From contig NC_064433.1 of NCBI RefSeq assembly GCF_023343835.1, forward strand, positions 138,101,957 to 138,165,956: a stretch of 64,000 nt of DNA. Direction: 5' to 3'. Made by a program: the position numbers and the translations under genes. The notes under the pieces were generated by a model that did no database searches, was not told the DNA's origin, and saw nothing but the letters and a program-made list of their open reading frames with translations. This stretch comes from Lagopus muta. Its lineage: Eukaryota > Chordata > Aves > Galliformes > Phasianidae. This document shows, piece by piece, positions 11,519-23,250 of this stretch (its first letter is position 1; each line of letters begins with the position of its first letter).

Positions 11519-14396
11519 CTGAAAAAAAAGATTAGTAAATCAAAATAACAACATAAAGTACCACAATCTTTTATCAGACAGTTAACAGCTAATTGGCAGA
11601 GCCCCCAAGGTAACGAGGCAGAGAGGCTTATTAATCTAACTAACATTCATGAGGAGGCGATGCCAGCTTTTATAACTTAAGAGCAGTGTTTCATCTAGAC
11701 TTCCAAACTGCCAAAATATTACAATGTCTTTTAAGAGAAAGCAACCAAATATTAAAATAATGAATTCTTTCCCTCCTCTTAAGAGGGACATATTCCATTT
11801 CCAGTGACAAGATATACTACAGCACATGGATATAAAATGCATTCCACCTATTGTCAAGGGACACCGATACCACCAACATGTCAGAAAGACAGACCAGAGA
11901 CTTGTAGGATGAGTCAAGATATTAATTTGCAGCAATTAAGAAAAATAAAATATTCCTGCTGATCATTACTCACATATTTCAGTACAATCAGGAAAATTAA
12001 CTGAGAGCCAGTTCCATATTTTTCCAGTTACTTCTCAAACACCTCCACATTGCTCATTCACGGACTGACTGACAGAAACAGGAGTGCTCACAGAAATGCA
12101 ATCCAAAAGGAAAGGGGCAATTTAAACATGACAAGACACTTGTCTCAAACGTTCAGAATAGGCCAGGACTTGAAAGACACGTGATGGCAAATCCCGTCCC
12201 AGCAAACAAAAGCATGATATGATAGCATATATGCTCTCATGAGACCCCACCTGGAGTACTGCGTCCAGTTCTGGAACCCCCAATGCAAGAAAGTAAGGGA
12301 GCTGTTGGAGCAGGTCCAGAGGAGAGCCATGAAGATGATCAGAGGGCTGGAGCACCTCAGCTACAAGGACAGGCCAAGAGAGCTGGGGCTCTTCAGCCTG
12401 GAGATGAGAAGGCTCTGGGGGGACCTCACAGCAGGTTTCCAGTACCTGAAGGGGCCTACAGGAATGCTGGGGAGGGACTTTTTGTAAGTAAAAAAAAACA
12501 GAGGAAATGGTTTTAAACTGGAAGAGGGTGGATTTAGAGTAGATATTAGGAACAAATTCTTTACTGGGCAGGTGGTGAGACACTGCGACAGCAAGGCTGT
12601 GGATTTGCCTTCCCTGGAAGCATTCAAGGCCAGGCTGGATGGGGCTTTGAGCGACCTGTTCTAGTAGGAGGTGTCCCTGCCTATAGCAGGGAGTTGGAGC
12701 TACATGATTTTAAAGGTCCCTTCCAATCCAAACCATTCTGATTCTATATGAGAGCATCTCAAATCCAAGCTTTTACATCTTCTCTGAGTAAAACCTACCA
12801 AGGAGGAGCCAACAGACTGCCACTCTCTCCAGCTTACACATAATCAAATCATTAACACAAGAAATCCAAATTTTTTACTAGAGGATCTTTAAGGGGTGGG
12901 TATCATATCTGAACAAGCTGGTGGGAGTTCTGATAAAAGACAGATATGATGCTCATCCAGCAATGGAAGGAGGAAGATGCTTCAGCACTGAGGTAAAGCC
13001 ATGCTTCCGCCTGCAGACCAGACAGAGAACTCTTCCTGTGATGTGGTTCATCTCAACAAGCAACTCAGATGCTTCTTTGATCAACAGAAAGACATTCACT
13101 GGGAGACAAGGAAATCCCTCCCATCCAAATGGGCACCCAATTTATCTCTTCCTCAAAAGACCACGGAGGGAACGGAGCGCTCTCCTCACAGAGCAGATGC
13201 CAACTTTCAGATTCAGTATAGATGAGTCCCACCAGAGGATGGACAACACAGTCAGATACATTGATTCTGGTGTCGTAATGTTTCAGATACAGAGGTCCCA
13301 AACAAAATGTGCACAAAAGGGCAAGTATTTCAAAAAGAAAAAATATCCACATAGAAGATTTCCTCATAGAGCCAAAGAATGGAATAACTGAACATACTAC
13401 CTTCAAAATAAAATCCCATAGGGTTCTGACAAAGAAAAAAATGTCAAATACATGCATATAGATTTTAAAAGGATGTGGCTTTCTGTTGTTGTTAGAAAGT
13501 ACTGGTCTTAAAAATAAAACCTGTAAATGAAGTTTCTAAGGGAACAAATATATTTCTTAAAAGAGAGCAGTGCTAGCATTCTTTTCAATGCAGTACTGCA
13601 AGAGTAATCATTTATGTAAGGAATAAATAAAGTGATACCTGTCAAATTATCTGGCTCAAGCATAAGACTTGCAACTGTAATTACAGTTCATTTCATTCAC
13701 AATCCAGATTTCAAAAACCAATATAATGTTTATTTAAAAGAAGTTTATAAAGCAGAACACATTTGTGGCATTTTACAGTCCAAAAAACATTAAAAAAAGA
13801 AATTGGAATAGTCATTCACAAGCTCAGCTGTTACAAAAGATCTGATTAAAAACCAACTAGGGGCTACTTACAGCCATAAAGCCTTTAATTAGGCCAATAA
13901 CTCTAAGAATTCAGTGAAAAGTTGGATTGTGTTGATGTATTTTTTTAATTCACAATTTTTGTATCGATCTTGCCACTCAGCCCCAGTCTTGTCAAGACTT
14001 ACCCAAAGAAGGTGCTGACTTTGTAGCTAGATGGTGCTCGGCACCTTTTAGGAACTGCTCTCAACCTTGTGTATCATCACTTACATGCTGTCTTTAACAA
14101 TCAGTGACACAGAAAACAGAACTCAGCTGGCTGAAAGTTTCAGTTCATTTCAATTCTAGTAAAGGGACATCATGGCTTTTTATTTTCCACTGCCTTCCAG
14201 ACAAGGCATGAGGCTGTGAGGCCCCCTGCCTCAGGTGCAGATAGAGGGCTAGAAATCCCAACATTTCTTATCTAAATTAAAATATATATATAGAACTAAA
14301 ACAACAAGCAAACAAATGTAGAACATTTCCCTGTGTAACTCTAGCAGTAGGACGTATCAAACGTTTGGGTCTAAAGCTGTAGCTTTATATACCTAC
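11519..14396 (-). other. CARS2: CARS2 intron 3
   Basis: A 2.9-kb intron holding one CR1 fragment (12230-12747). Nothing else recognised. The long open frames near 12921-13457 overlap on both strands and lack any family signature. Confidence 0.7.
12230..12747 (+). mobile_element. CR1 LINE fragment, 3' half
   Basis: Begins in the end of the RT-encoding region (TGGAGTACTGCGTCCAGTTC encodes the L-E-Y-C-V-Q-F block), continues through Q-R-R-A-M-K-M-I and G-L-F-S-L-E, and ends in the 3' UTR and CCATTCTGATTCTAT. It is 5' truncated, with frame breaks and an internal A-run. It lies antisense within CARS2 intron 3. Confidence 0.93.
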
Positions 14397-14514
14397 CTCA
14401 TTGGCTCTTTTTATGATCTTGTCATCTATGTCTGTAATCCCCATCACCATGATAACTTCAGTTTCAAAAAAACGAGTCAGTATCCTTCGGATTATATCAA
14501 ACCTAACATAGGAG
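14397..14514 (-). CDS. CARS2: CARS2 coding exon 3
   Basis: A 118-nt exon begins after TTTTCCAG and ends before GTAGGT. It encodes [12 protein letters not shown], then [19 protein letters not shown], the conserved Rossmann-fold stretch of CysRS after the HIGH motif. Its first base completes the Cys codon started in exon 2. Intron 2 upstream is about 4.45 kb. Confidence 0.95.
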
Positions 14515-15479
14515 CTGGAAAAGAGAAAGAGGAGCTTTTGGAGATGCAGTAAATATGAATAAAACTCTGGAAAAAAATGACAGCTGTACAGATACCCCAA
14601 ATACCCAAATACTTGCAAAAGAAGGTCTCAAGTACATAAAATGCTTTTCCAAAATTAGTTCCAATCTGCACAGAAGTCAAGTAAATTTCAGTTGAACTGC
14701 TCTACCCTCTTCTGGCATTAGTGACACATTACAGCAAATTTTCCCCATTCTCTTGCATCTTTTTATGATAACAACAGGGTACTTTTGAAACTGCCTCTTA
14801 AGCAGAAGACTCTTCCAAAGAACACAACATGACATATAAGCTGATCCTAAAAAGAAAACCACCCTAGTCTGTATGCTACCAGGTTCTCAAAGCCCGCAGC
14901 CCACAACATGGAGAAACAAACCAACTCACTCCAACATTGCTCACAGATGAGTGGTAGCTACAGATACAAGCACAGCTATAGTTCATTAACACATCACCAC
15001 AGATCTTTTCTGACAGCAAAGAAGAGTTGCTCTGGGAGGTTATTTTATTTAGACTCAAGAATAAATTTTCAGCACCATTCAGGCTCTACATGACAACAAT
15101 GAATATTCAGTGTGGACAGACAGACCCACATACAAGTGGTGCCTTCTGTTGTCATGGGCTCTGCATTCTGAATTCTCAAAACACGCTTCAATTGGGCAAA
15201 GCCCAGCTTCTGTGAGAAATAAGAAAAGGTGACTGCAGGCTCTCAGTCCATTCTGCGAGACCAGGAGAAATCTCAGCCTCCTCTGGTTTTGAAGAAACCC
15301 AAGTGCACTGCACCTGCAGGATGGAGTAAAGGAAACCTCAAGACCTGCAGCTCTCCATGGCACCCACTGCCCTGGCTGGGATGCACCCCCAGCATCTGTC
15401 AAAGCAAATATGTGTAGGAAAACACCATCAGTGGATCTGTACCCTTTTCCTCAGCTGCAGATATCAGTTAGCATTAAGA

Positions 15480-15904
15480 GACACGGACCTGCTGGAGTAG
15501 GTCCAGAGGAGGACAAAAAATACGATCAGAGGGCTGCACCACCTCTCCTATAAAGAGAGGTTGAGGGAGCTAGGGTTGGTCAGCCTGAAGAAGACTTCAG
15601 GGAGACTTCACTGCAGCCTTCCAGAAAAAGCCTACAGGAAAGATGGCGAGGGAGCATCAGGGAGTGTAAAGATAGGACAAGGAGCTTTAAACTAACAGAC
15701 AGTAGGTTTAGATTAGATACAAGGAAGAAACCCTCCAAGACTAGGGTTATGAGGCACCAGAACAGGCTATGTAGAGAAGCTGTGGATGCCCCATCCCCAG
15801 AGGTGTTCAAACCATAGAACTGGATGGAGAGGTGTCCCTGCTCATGGGGGTTGGAACGGGATGGTCTTCTAAGGTTCCTTCCAAGCCAAACAATTCTGTG
15901 ATGA
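15480..15904 (+). mobile_element. CR1 LINE 3' fragment
   Basis: The characteristic order is present: TCCAGAGGAGGAC, AGGGCTGCACCACCTCTCCT, GGGAGCTAGGG, then a GTTGGAACGGGATGG tail segment and AATTCTGTGATG end. Reading frame is lost. Confidence 0.9.
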
Positions 15905-16354
15905 TTTCAGCATGTGCAGTATCTTAATGAAGAAAAATACATTTCTGATGTTGTTTGCACTGTGTCCATATTAGAAAAAGGCCTCTTGGAATGTGCCACA
16001 TGCTACCAGGGAGACAGCTGGTATTAATGAATACCAGCTCACCGGGAGCAATATTCATCTCATGTCATGACACTATTCCAGAAGAATATTAAATTATTCT
16101 TTGGATCTCTTTCAAAGGGACAATAGCAGAATCAAAAAGCTTAAAATCAGATTTAACAGTGCTGCAGATTTAATTTCCAGAGCACATACAATCTCTGGGC
16201 TGTTCTCTCCCCTCTGATCTTCTAACTTAATCGATGGAAGAAGCCCTGCAATAGCCCAAGTAAATCTCAGAAAGCAGGCTCCTTACAACTTCAGCATCAA
16301 ACTGCAAAGAAGAAAGCAGTTCAAAAGAAGTAGGTGCTCCAGCAGCCCAGAAAG

Positions 16355-16893
16355 CTAACTACACCGTGGGCTGTATCAGAAGAAGCATGGTGAGTAGGTC
16401 GAGGGAGGTAATCCTGCATCTCTACTCTGCACCGGTGAGACCTCGCGTGGAATACGGTACTCAGATGTGGAGTTCAATACAGGACAGACGTGGACCCTTT
16501 GGAGTGTGTGCAGAGGAAGGCCACAAAAATGATCCAAGGGATAGAACACCTTCCCTATGAGGACAGGCTGAGAGAGCTGGGGAAGAAAAGGCTCTGGGAA
16601 GATGTAGTGGCAGACTTTCAGTATCTAAAGGGAGGCTAAAAGAAAGTTAGAGCCAGACTCTTTAGTGGGGTCTGTTATGACAGGACATAGGGAAACAGTT
16701 TCAGAATAAAAGAGGGCAGATAAGGAAGAAGTTTTTTCACAGTAAGGGTGGCGAGGCATTGGCACAGGTTGCCCAGAAATGTAGTGGATACTCCATCTCT
16801 GAAGACACTCTAGGCCAGGCCAAAGGGAGCTCTGAGCACCTTGATCAATTGGACTAGATGACCTTACAAGTCCCTTTCAATTCCCTATGATTT
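16355..16893 (+). mobile_element. CR1 LINE 3' fragment
   Basis: Begins with the GGGCTGTATCAGAAGAAGC block (the G-C-I-R-R segment of CR1 ORF2). It passes through CTACTCTGCACCGGTGAGAC and ends at CCCTATGATTTTTT. Multiple mutations break the frame. The next CR1 begins in the opposite orientation about 45 bp away. Confidence 0.9.
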
Positions 16894-16935
16894 TTTGGGG
16901 GGGTGCCACACCAGGAAGAATAGCATGCAGGATTT

Positions 16936-17215
16936 ATCATAGAATCATACAATGGCAATGGTTGGAAGGCACCTCAAGGATTATCGAGTTCCAACCCCCC
17001 TGCCACAGGCAGGGCTGCCAGCCACTCAACCAAGTACTAGATCAGATGGCCCATGGCTCCTCCACCCAACCTGGCCTTAAACACTTCCAGGGATGGGGCA
17101 CCCACAGTCTCTCTGGAAAACCTGTTCTAGCACCTCACCACTCTCTCAGTAAAGAACTACCTCCTGACATCTAATCTAAACCTCCCTTTAGTTTAAAAAC
17201 CATGTTTACATAACA
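16936..17215 (-). mobile_element. CR1 LINE 3' fragment
   Basis: Starts with the reverse-complement tail ATCATAGAATCATACAATGG and continues through CACCTCAAGGATTATCGAGT and the CCTGTTCTAGCACCTCACC block. Tail to tail with the preceding plus-strand copy. Confidence 0.92.
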
Positions 17216-17234
17216 TTATGTAAATGTTTAAAAG

Positions 17235-17520
17235 CCATTCCCCCCACACTTGCTGATGGTGAACTTGATCCCATCATCTATGTTACTGATAAAGATGTTA
17301 AGCAGTACCAGACCCAGGACAGACCCCTGGGGAACAATGTTTGTTACCAGCCCCAACCCAGAAATAGAGCCAATGACCACAATCCCCTGGCTGTGATCTT
17401 CCAACCAATTCCTTATTCATCAAGTAGTTCGCTCTTCAAATCAATTTCTGTCCAATTTAGAAATAAGATGTGGAGGGGACCTTGTCAAAGGCCTTGCAGA
17501 AGTCCAGATGACTTCATGCC
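17235..17520 (-). mobile_element. CR1 LINE internal (RT region) fragment
   Basis: Carries the antisense RT-region blocks GTTACTGATAAAGATGTTAA, CCCAGGACAGACCCCTGGGG and CAAAGGCCTTGCAGAAGTCC, which recur in avian CR1 copies. It may be the continuation of the 16936-17215 element with a gap between. Confidence 0.75.
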
Positions 17521-17777
17521 TTCACTTTTAGAATTCTTGTGATGAGATCAGATGCTGCAAAGGTGCAGCACAATGAGGGACTTCTGTAGGAAGGACACCA
17601 CAGCAAGAGCTATCGCTCCACTTGACTTCATATTTATTCCCAGTATGCTTCCTGGCCTGTAGACTCTCAGCAGCAGCATTCCTCTCAGCTGTGCCAACCA
17701 ATGCAATATCCTTACAGCTCTACAGGTGGTTCTAGCAATTGGTAAAAAAAAAAAAAAAAAAAAATTAAAAATACAAT

Positions 17778-18062
17778 ATAGAATCATAGAATATTCTGAG
17801 TTGTAAGGAACCCACAAGGATCATCAAGTCTGGCTTCACATAGGACCACTCAACAATCAGACCACATGGCTGAGAGCAGTGTCCAAACACTCCTTGAACT
17901 CCGGCAGTTTGGAGTCGTGCCCACTGCCCTGGGCAGCCTGGTTCCATGCCCACAACCTCTGGTGAAGAATGCTTTCCTAATCCCCAGCTGCCCCTCCCCT
18001 GACAGCTCCATGCTGTTCCCTTATGCCCTGTCACTGTCACAGAGAGCAAAGCTGCCCCTCTG
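17778..18062 (-). mobile_element. CR1 LINE 3' fragment (second subfamily)
   Basis: Tail ATAGAATCATAGAATATTCT is followed by GAGTTGTAAGGAACCCACAA and a CCCTGGGCAGCCTGGTTCC block, ending in CAGCTCCATGCTGTTCCC. The same subfamily appears in plus orientation at 19925, 37675 and 53420. Its 3' end abuts a 23-bp A-run. Confidence 0.85.
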
Positions 18063-18104
18063 ATAATAACAATAGCAGCAATAATAATAGTAATAATAAT
18101 AAAG
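18062..18104. repeat. AAT-rich imperfect microsatellite
   Basis: Imperfect AAT/AGC-interrupted trinucleotide tract directly at the 5' truncation point of the adjacent CR1. Confidence 0.8.
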
Positions 18105-18534
18105 TATGTTCTGCCATCTAGAACAAAGCAGCTGAGCAACAAAATGCCAAAACTGACATATGCATGACTGCAGACACTGGAAGGAATGGTTAATGCCTCT
18201 CTCATTGAAGAGTTCACCTGATCAAAAAGGAGGATGATCTTCAGTGCAGGCACCTCACTCTACCATAGGAAACAACCCACGAAGGCACTAAAGAGGCAGC
18301 AACAGAATGGTAATGCTGCTGCTTATCTGCATGACACACTGCTTTGGGTGTGACATTCAGCCCCACCTGTTCTTTCATACAACAGTAACTGAAGCTTGGA
18401 AGTGGTAGTTTGGGCACAGGATATAAAGATATGGGTAGGGTTTCCCTTCAATCACAATAAGATGGAGAACCGCTGACCAAAACCGGCACTCAAGAGATGC
18501 AGAATGATGTGAGACCAAAACGTGTGGTTCTCTG

Positions 18535-18724
18535 CCCTGCTAAATGAATTGGCTCCCCAGGGAGGTGGTTGAGTCACCATCCCTGGGTGTGTTTAAAAAC
18601 CGTTTGGATGTGGTGCTCAGGGACATGATTTAGCAGAGGGTTGTTAGAGTTAGGGTAGGATGGTTAGGTTGAGGTTGGTCTTGATCTTTAAGGTCTTTTC
18701 CAACCTGAGTGATTCTATGATTCT
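18535..18724 (+). mobile_element. CR1 LINE 3' fragment
   Basis: Contains CCCAGGGAGGTGGTTGAGTC, CATCCCTGGGTGTGTTTAAA, TGGATGTGGTGCTCAGGGAC and a terminal GATTCTATGATTCT. This is the tail of yet another CR1 subfamily, about 240 bp from CARS2 exon 2. Confidence 0.88.
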
Positions 18725-18968
18725 TAGCTGCTCCACCATCCTGCTGTGCAAGCTCTCCTTCCTCAAAACGAAGTTTCATCAGTGATAATCCGTTAAAGGA
18801 GCATCACACGCACCTGAGCAGTACTAGCAGAAGAGAGTAAGACGAAGATGAAAGAACTAACAGCTGCCATATCGAGACTCGAACAATCCACTCTGTCAAA
18901 GTCACACCGACACAAAAGGAGGGTCTCCTCCGCTACCCGCCCAGGATACCCGCAGCCCCCGCACTCAC

Positions 18969-19019
18969 CAGGCGTGCCCGAGGTGCGCGTGGTCGTACAC
19001 GGTGGGCCCGCAGCTGTAC
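18969..19019 (-). CDS. CARS2: CARS2 coding exon 2 (HLGH active-site motif)
   Basis: A 51-nt exon encodes YSCGPTVYDHAHLGHA. It contains the first zinc-ligand Cys and the HLGH form of the class I synthetase HIGH motif that binds ATP. The acceptor is GGCAG and the donor GTGAGT. Exon 1 phase (TG) plus the first base G restores the Trp codon before Tyr. It is separated from exon 1 by an intron of only 81 bp (19020-19100). Confidence 0.93.
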
Positions 19020-19100
19020 CTGCCGAGAGAGCACACACGGCGCCCGTCACCCCGCGCCGGGCCGAAGGCGGCACCCCGCAGCCCCCGGGCGCCCCGTTAC

Positions 19101-19288
19101 CAGGTGGCCACGCCGTCCTTGGCCAGCACCAGCGGCTCTTTGCTGCGGCTCCGGCTGTTGTACGCCACCACGCCGCACGCTCGGCCCGCCGGCGGCACCC
19201 ATTCCCTCCGCCGCGCCTCCCCGCTCCGCCGACGCCGCGCCACGACGCCACCGGCCCGGCACCGTCGGAACGCCGCGCCGAGCAGCAT
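19101..19288 (-). CDS. CARS2: CARS2 coding exon 1 (start codon, mitochondrial presequence)
   Basis: The start ATG is at 19288 and the exon ends in phase 2 before a GTAACG donor. The first 35 or so residues are rich in Arg and Ala with almost no acidic residues, as expected for a mitochondrial targeting peptide. They are followed by a segment reading YNSRSRSKEPLVLAKDG, the usual lead-in to the CysRS catalytic domain. I chose this start because it is the first Met in frame that gives a complete presequence; no other in-frame Met lies between it and the conserved segment. The exon sits in a CpG island, so the promoter is probably just beyond 19288. Confidence 0.88.
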
Positions 19289-19924
19289 GGCCGCACCGAG
19301 GGGAGGGAGGAGGCGAGAGGAGACAGCGACGAACAGCCAACCGCGACAGCCGCGCTGCCCGTGCAGGGAGACAGCCGGCGAGCTGGGTAGCTACAGCCGC
19401 GGCGCAGGAAGAGGAGGGGCCAGCGGCGCCGCGCCTCGCGGGGCGGTCCCGCTGCCGGCGTTCTTGGGTCCGAACGCCGAGGGGAGGCTGGGCTTACGCC
19501 GCCCGGATCCGCTGTGGAAGTTCTAAACTGCGGAACCGGAGTGAATAAAAGTTCGATGGAACGCACGCGCGGTTGCTAGAAGTCTTTTTAAGCTACTGCT
19601 TGTTTTAATCGCGCAGGAACCGGGGAAACAAGGGAGAACTTCGCAACTGTTCGCCTCATTTTGCCTGCCGCTCTCCAGCCCTCGAGCTGCTTCGGCTGCT
19701 GCCGCTTTCAGGAGTCCTGGCGGTCTGTGCTGAATGTAGAAGCTGGTTACCCCACCTGCTGCAGCCCGCGGTGCTGCCTGCTGGAGCGTGCTGAAGGGCC
19801 CGCCAGGATGAACACGCTGGGCACTGGCTCTGGTGAGCTGCCTGCCTCACAGACGTCATGTCCTGTTGAATCTGTCGGGGACGGCTTTCGTGGGTGTTTC
19901 TCGTATTTAACAACAGCATTCAGC

Positions 19925-20175
19925 TTTCCCGAGGGAACGGCACAGAGCTGTCAGAGGGGGGGCAGCTGGGAGTTAGAAGGTTCTGTACCAGAGGGCGGTG
20001 GGTAGGGAACAGAATGGCCAGGGCTGTGGGCACAGCCTTGAGCTGCTGGAATTCAAAGGGTGTATGGGCACCTCTCTCACACACGTGGTCTGATTGCGGG
20101 GTGGCCCTATATGGAGCCAGGGGTTGGATTTGGTGATCCCTGTACATTCCTTGCAACTCAGGGTATTCTATGATT
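19925..20175 (+). mobile_element. CR1 LINE 3' fragment (second subfamily)
   Basis: Shares GAACGGCACAGAGCTGTCAG, GGGCAGCTGGG, CAGGGCTGTGGGCACAG and a final ATTCTATGATTTT with the copies at 37675 and 53420. Confidence 0.85.
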
Positions 20176-23157
20176 TTTTTAATTATCATAGTAATTTCTC
20201 TCTTCATACAGTCCGCCTGTACCTCACTTAGTCACACCGTATCAGATACAGAGCCCTACCACAGACAAATGGTTTCTCTCCTTAACATGCAGTTGCTTTC
20301 CATAATACTTCTCATTGAACAATCCTAACTTCTTGATCAAATAAGAAACCTATCCTACTGTTTTGCATCTTGGAGGATGAAGCTGAAAGGACCTTGTAAA
20401 TGTTTGCTTGGTACGTTTCACAAGAAGCTTCAAAAGCCCCTTATTTCAGTTTCCATAGCAAGCTGGTTTAGACGTCTTCACTGTTCAGCACATCTTGTTA
20501 GGAGTTGTCATTAACTCCGTTGTGTGCTTTGTTCTGTACAGTCAGAGAGCCCAAATCAATACTAAATAACATGTGTTTCTCTGGCATGTGTTCACAGAAA
20601 CATGTTGCTGGTATCTGTGGCCCTTTAGAATGATCCTAGCCCAGAAAACTGGTAAGGAAACTGATCCTGAGAAGATAAGGGGGGGAAAAAGGCTGTGAAG
20701 ACAAACTACCAACCATAGGGGAAGATGAGTTAAATCCACTGCAGTGGGCTGAGCTTCTTAGAGCTCTGTAGTAAACCGCAGTCACCATCTCCCGAGAGAG
20801 TGTATGAGCTCAGCCAGAGGACAGATTGGTGTCTGTCTGATGTTTCCAGCTGCTGAGGTACATCTCTAGAAATCATGGTGGGATTCTGGAGTTCCTTGAT
20901 CCATGTTGTATCTGAATTTTCTTCTACCCTGGCCTTGCAGCGCAGTCACTGGTTGTAGTCAGAATTCGCAGGGCACCCTTCATGCAGTGCTGTTTGAGCT
21001 CACAAAGCGCAGCAGATGTGAATGGCAGCAGCCAGAAAACACATGTGAGGCAGTGAGACTGACAGTCCCAGGGCAAAGAGATGAGCAGCTGCATCCAGTG
21101 AAATACCTTTCTTCTTAAGCAGGGCTTAATCCTTGTTCTTCTATTACAATACTTTTTAAAGAACAAAAGGCCTGGGTTAGGTCAGTTCTTCCTGGAAAGC
21201 AGCAGAGAGACTGACTCAGTGACCCAGATGTTACAGTTCCATCAATTCCACACCACTTGTTGACAAAAGCAGATATCTCTCACAGACAGCACCTATTGGA
21301 TGACAGTCTGAAGTGTGACTTTTCTGTTGGTCTTAATACTTGCAAAACTCAACCCTGCTCATCTCGCATGTTAAACTTCTGCTGTTTTGTTTCCAAACCT
21401 TCAGCTGTAAGCAAAAAATAATAGAGCTGTAAAATGCCATTGTAACCTCCAAGGTGAGTATGAATTCAGTCTCCTAAAAAAAGGACAAGATGAAACAACA
21501 AAAAACACCCATATGTAACTGTAGAAGAAAGGGATAAAGCTATTAAATGGAGAAAAAAACAACAGTTCATCAGAAGGAATAACTCATCTGAATTGTCTGT
21601 GCCTATGAAGTATGATGACCATGCAGCAATACTCAAATTAAAGTGGAGAAAAGAAGCAGAAGTCCTTACACATCCTCAATATCTACATTCATGTTTGAAT
21701 GTTTGAGATTTTATGCTGCTTACATTAATAATTCAGAATGTTATGCTGATGATCTGGAGACAATTTCTGGAATATTCATGTTACGTGAATCATATACACA
21801 AAGTATGTTACACGGTAGCTGTATGAGCTGTTGGTCTGGTTACATGTTCCTCTGATTCTCATTGCAAAGAGCTCAGATCTTCAGCAAGGTCACGGCTCCA
21901 ATTAACTTTCAAAAAACTTAAAATCGGGTTTCTAAATAGGAAAAGCCTTCGTACAATCAGAGCAGAGGAGCTTGGGAGCAGGAGCATTAGATACACCATC
22001 CTCCCATGAGGCACAGAAAATAGGAAGAACACAAAAGCCCACAACTCTCTTCCTTCTGACACATGGCAGTCATCCCCTATGCTTGTGCGTGCTCTGTCAC
22101 TGTAAGGAGCATGCCTCTAATAAAGAAGAACTGAAACTCCACTCAAAGTCCTCCATCTCATCTTCCTACTTCAGCTCACAGAGAAAAGGCCAATGTAAAA
22201 CGTAGAGAAGGAACTGTGAAAGGAGTTACTAAACACTCCCAGAACTCAGCCCTACTGTTGCTGCAAGACTGGTGCAAAGCCCAGCAATGCTTTTTCTGTC
22301 ACTCTTCTGGCCCACACCAAAGGGCAAATGGAAGAAGACTGAGCAAACAGCACCCCTGCAGCAGGTGACAGTTCTCCATCCTCAACGCATCCACACCCAT
22401 CTGCTTTTGAGCAGGTCACTGAAGCTTGGCAGACCACAGCTACACTTGGAAGTTACACCTCCCTATAACAACGGATAGAATTTCTTGTTTAACAAATTAA
22501 CAGGTAACTTTTATGAACTGATTTCTTATTTGTATGGCAAAAGGGCACAACTAACAGTAGTGATTGTTAAAATCAAACGGCGATTTGTAGCTGAGTATCT
22601 GCTCTATCAAATAGCGTTATTGTGCTCTTTGCACCTGTAGTAGTTTCCATGGAAATAAACAGGAGACATTACTTTCAGAGCTACCTTATGTCTAATTAGT
22701 CCTGTGTGTCTAGGATGGCTGTGGCCCTTCTTGTAAGAATGGCTCTCCTTGGGATTCACCTATATTTTTGTTAAACATCTGGTTTCTACCACGTTACAGC
22801 TATCTGCTCTGGTTCTTATGCTACCGGGGTCTGTTAACCACCTTTAATCGCTGACAGCAGCTCAGCTTCTTCAAGGCAAGAGCGACTGCCCAGGTGGAGC
22901 CAGCGATTCAGTTGTGGTGCCTGCAGGCTGCTGCCGCCACTGCACTCTCTCAATGCCGCTGTAACTCAGAACGCGCTGGCCCAGGAACGCCAGCTTGGAG
23001 CGCTGCCTGGATGCTGTAGTACTCATAGTAACTTACGTAAGAGCTCAGATGAGCAACGTCTGCTACAGCAAGCACAGCAATTCAAAGAAACAGAAAACCA
23101 GGGGAAGAACCAAGAACTTAAACGCATCTTCAGGAAACAAGAAGCTGCCCTGTGAAA

Positions 23158-23250
23158 TAATAGAATCATAGTATGCTTGGGTCGGGAGGGACCTTAAAGA
23201 CCACCCAGCTCCAACCTCTGCCGGGACAGGGCTGCCAGCAGGAAGGGGTA
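23158..23250 (-). mobile_element. Short CR1 LINE 3' tail
   Basis: ATAGAATCATAGTATGCTTG is followed by GGAGGGACCTTAAAGACCAC, the reverse complement of a CR1 tail. Only about 90 bp is retained, close to the edge of the ING1 CpG island. Confidence 0.85.

Larger units (their letters stand above)
14515..18968 (-). other. CARS2: CARS2 intron 2, dense in CR1
   Basis: A 4.45-kb intron with at least six CR1 pieces in both orientations, a poly-A run at about 17742-17764 and an AAT-rich tract at 18062-18104. It is the most transposon-rich intron of the gene in this window. Confidence 0.75.
1053..19288 (-). other. CARS2: CARS2 gene span, 5' nine coding exons (3' part outside window)
   Basis: Nine minus-strand segments, each flanked by AG acceptor and GT donor, join in a continuous frame of 951 nt (317 codons). 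The product is mitochondrial cysteinyl-tRNA synthetase, which charges mitochondrial tRNA-Cys in the matrix. Visible family marks are the HLGH signature (residues about 75-78), zinc ligands Cys66, Cys245, His270/271 and Glu274 by analogy with bacterial CysRS, and KMSKS (about 305-309). The anticodon-binding C-terminal part, roughly 45 percent of a family member of about 560 residues, is not in the window. No frameshift or stop interrupts the joined exons. Introns are rich in CR1 fragments. Exon boundaries are read from the sequence; identity rests on recognising the protein family. Confidence 0.95.
18920..19560. promoter_or_regulatory. CpG island, probable CARS2 promoter
   Basis: About 640 bp of very GC- and CpG-rich sequence covering CARS2 exons 1 and 2 and extending upstream of the start codon. 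It includes a GGGGCGG box near 19440. No TATA box is evident, as usual for housekeeping synthetase genes. The transcription start cannot be placed from sequence alone. Confidence 0.75.

Noticed and set aside
12220-12765. Inverted octamers (ATGCTCTC / GAGAGCAT) flanking a CR1
   Set aside because: CR1 does not have terminal inverted repeats. The left octamer overlaps CR1-like sequence and the match is short enough to be coincidental.
12921-13457. Overlapping 156- and 130-codon frames in CARS2 intron 3
   Set aside because: Opposite strands overlap almost completely, there are no splice sites in agreement and no known motif.
18793-19566. 257-codon minus-strand frame over CARS2 exon 1
   Set aside because: Runs in a different frame from the CARS2 protein and reads through intron 1 and two splice sites. 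A shadow of CpG-island composition.
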